The position numbers were made by a program, and so were the translations under genes. Source: Flavobacteriales bacterium (lineage in GTDB: Bacteria; Bacteroidota; Bacteroidia; Flavobacteriales; UA16). Taken from it: a DNA stretch of 50,056 nucleotides. The stretch is taken from assembly GCA_028141885.1 (NCBI GenBank), contig JAOIQU010000008.1, positions 1-50,056 on the forward strand, given 5' to 3'. Positions 49,233 to 50,056 of the stretch are shown in pieces. The notes under the pieces are model-generated. The model saw only the letters and a list, made by a program, of their open reading frames with translations. It searched no databases and was not told the DNA's origin. Within the stretch, counting starts at the first letter, position 1; each line of letters begins with the position of its first letter.

Positions 49233-50056
49233 TCAGCGGACTTTCAGGGTGACGATGGTGATGACGGCAAGGAGGATGCCCACGATCCAAAACCGCGCGG
49301 TGATTTTGGACTCAGGCATGTTCTGCTTTTGGTAGTGGTGGTGAAGGGGTGCCATGAGGAACACCCGACGGCCTTCGCCGTATTTCTTTTTGGTGTATCG
49401 GAACCACCCCACTTGGATGACCACGCTGAGGTTTTCGATGAGGAAAATCCCGCAGAGCAAGGGGATCAAGAGTTCTTTGCGGATGGCGATGGCGAACGTG
49501 GCAATGATGCCGCCCAGCGCCAACGACCCGGTGTCGCCCATGAAGACCTGAGCAGGGAAGGCGTTGTACCAGAGGAAGGCCACGCAAGCCCCCACAAACG
49601 CAGCGATGAACACCACGAGCTCCTCCGAGCCGGGGATATACATGATGCTCAGGTAATCGGCGATGACCGTGTTGGAACTGACGTAGGCGAGCACTGCGAG
49701 GGCCATGCCGATGATCGCGCTGGTGCCTGTGGCCAGTCCGTCGATGCCGTCCGTGAGGTTGGCGCCGTTGCTCACGGCGGTCACGATGAGGATGACGAGT
49801 GGGATGAAGACCACCCACACGTATTGGGCCGCATCGTCAATCAACCACGACAACAGCCAGGCGTAGTCAAAATGGTTGTCCTTGATGAAGGGGATGGTCG
49901 TGGCCGTGGAACGGACGGTGGTCCACGTGTCGTCGGTCGTCAATTCCTTGATCGCGATGTCGGGATGCCAAATCATCGCCGCCCCCAGGATCAACCCCAT
50001 CCCAATTTGACCGATGACCTTGAATCGACCGGCCAGCCCCTCTTTGTTCTTTTTGA
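49233..50056 (-). CDS. mraY: Phospho-N-acetylmuramoyl-pentapeptide transferase (5' truncated)
   Basis: MraY transfers the phospho-MurNAc-pentapeptide to undecaprenyl phosphate, giving lipid I. About 274 C-terminal codons are present; the frame is still open at the window edge, with [17 protein letters not shown] visible there. Catalytic landmarks are [28 protein letters not shown] and the histidine-rich [11 protein letters not shown] near the end. It is the first gene of the visible division/cell-wall operon, in the order mraY-murD-ftsW-murG-murC-ftsQ-ftsA-ftsZ. Confidence 0.97.
   Translation of the reverse strand, partial: KKNKEGLAGRFKVIGQIGMGLILGAAMIWHPDIAIKELTTDDTWTTVRSTATTIPFIKDNHFDYAWLLSWLIDDAAQYVWVVFIPLVILIVTAVSNGANLTDGIDGLATGTSAIIGMALAVLAYVSSNTVIADYLSIMYIPGSEELVVFIAAFVGACVAFLWYNAFPAQVFMGDTGSLALGGIIATFAIAIRKELLIPLLCGIFLIENLSVVIQVGWFRYTKKKYGEGRRVFLMAPLHHHYQKQNMPESKITARFWIVGILLAVITIVTLKVR

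Overview
The window reads as a chromosomal segment of a Bacteroidota bacterium, most likely a marine member of Flavobacteriales with a fairly high-GC genome. The grounds are a type IX secretion (T9SS) type-B C-terminal domain, a BY-kinase with a Tyr-rich tail, an OstA-like protein, a guaB / triple SurA-like / MoxR cluster, the Bacteroidota form of the mur/fts cluster, and repeated promoter boxes of the TAnnTTTG (or TAnnTTCG) type. No rRNA, tRNA, CRISPR array, insertion sequence or phage gene was seen.

Layout. (1) 1-3948, plus strand, visibly AT-richer than the rest: the end of a surface-polysaccharide locus with an ABC exporter (truncated by the window edge), a sulfotransferase-like protein, a Wzy-like polymerase and an FkbM methyltransferase, with stop/start overlaps. 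(2) 3966-12477, minus strand: a tightly packed run relA/spoT - ostA-like - fur - purA - cysC - DUF2061 - cysD - cysN. The last four make PAPS, the sulfate donor that the sulfotransferase across the convergent junction would need. (3) 12564-13802: fumarylacetoacetase, plus strand. (4) 13810-23340, minus: guaB, three SurA-like periplasmic folding factors, a family-2 glycosyltransferase, a MoxR ATPase and a NodU/CmcH-type carbamoyltransferase. (5) 23510-28215, minus: a T9SS-exported multidomain protein and a Wzc-like tyrosine autokinase. (6) 28245-29779, plus, divergent from wzc with only 29 bp between: a compact exosortase island made of a small PID-CTERM substrate, an exosortase with Cys101/Arg142/His161, and a 4-TM companion. 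(7) 29844-37961, plus: a small conserved protein, a 1,568-residue Cys/Asp-rich repeat protein ending in a dockerin-like loop, an SDR oxidoreductase, a nitroreductase and an unusual fusion of a small cytosolic domain, a TM segment and a barrel-like domain. (8) 38013-39105, minus: marR and yceI. (9) 39190-50056, minus: a small outer-membrane protein, then the division/cell-wall cluster read as mraY-murD-ftsW-murG-murC-ftsQ-ftsA-ftsZ-yqeY, with mraY truncated by the window edge.

The genes centre on the cell surface: polysaccharide export, polymerisation, sulfation and chain control (ABC exporter, Wzy, sulfotransferase, cysNDC, Wzc, glycosyltransferase), secreted-protein folding and sorting (SurA-like set, T9SS cargo, exosortase), and peptidoglycan and division. 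The most system-like novelty is the three-gene exosortase/PID-CTERM island beside wzc. The most general regulatory observation is that at least seven genes have a Bacteroidota promoter box only 4-7 nt before the start codon, which predicts leaderless or nearly leaderless mRNAs. GC statements are by eye; nothing was computed or searched.
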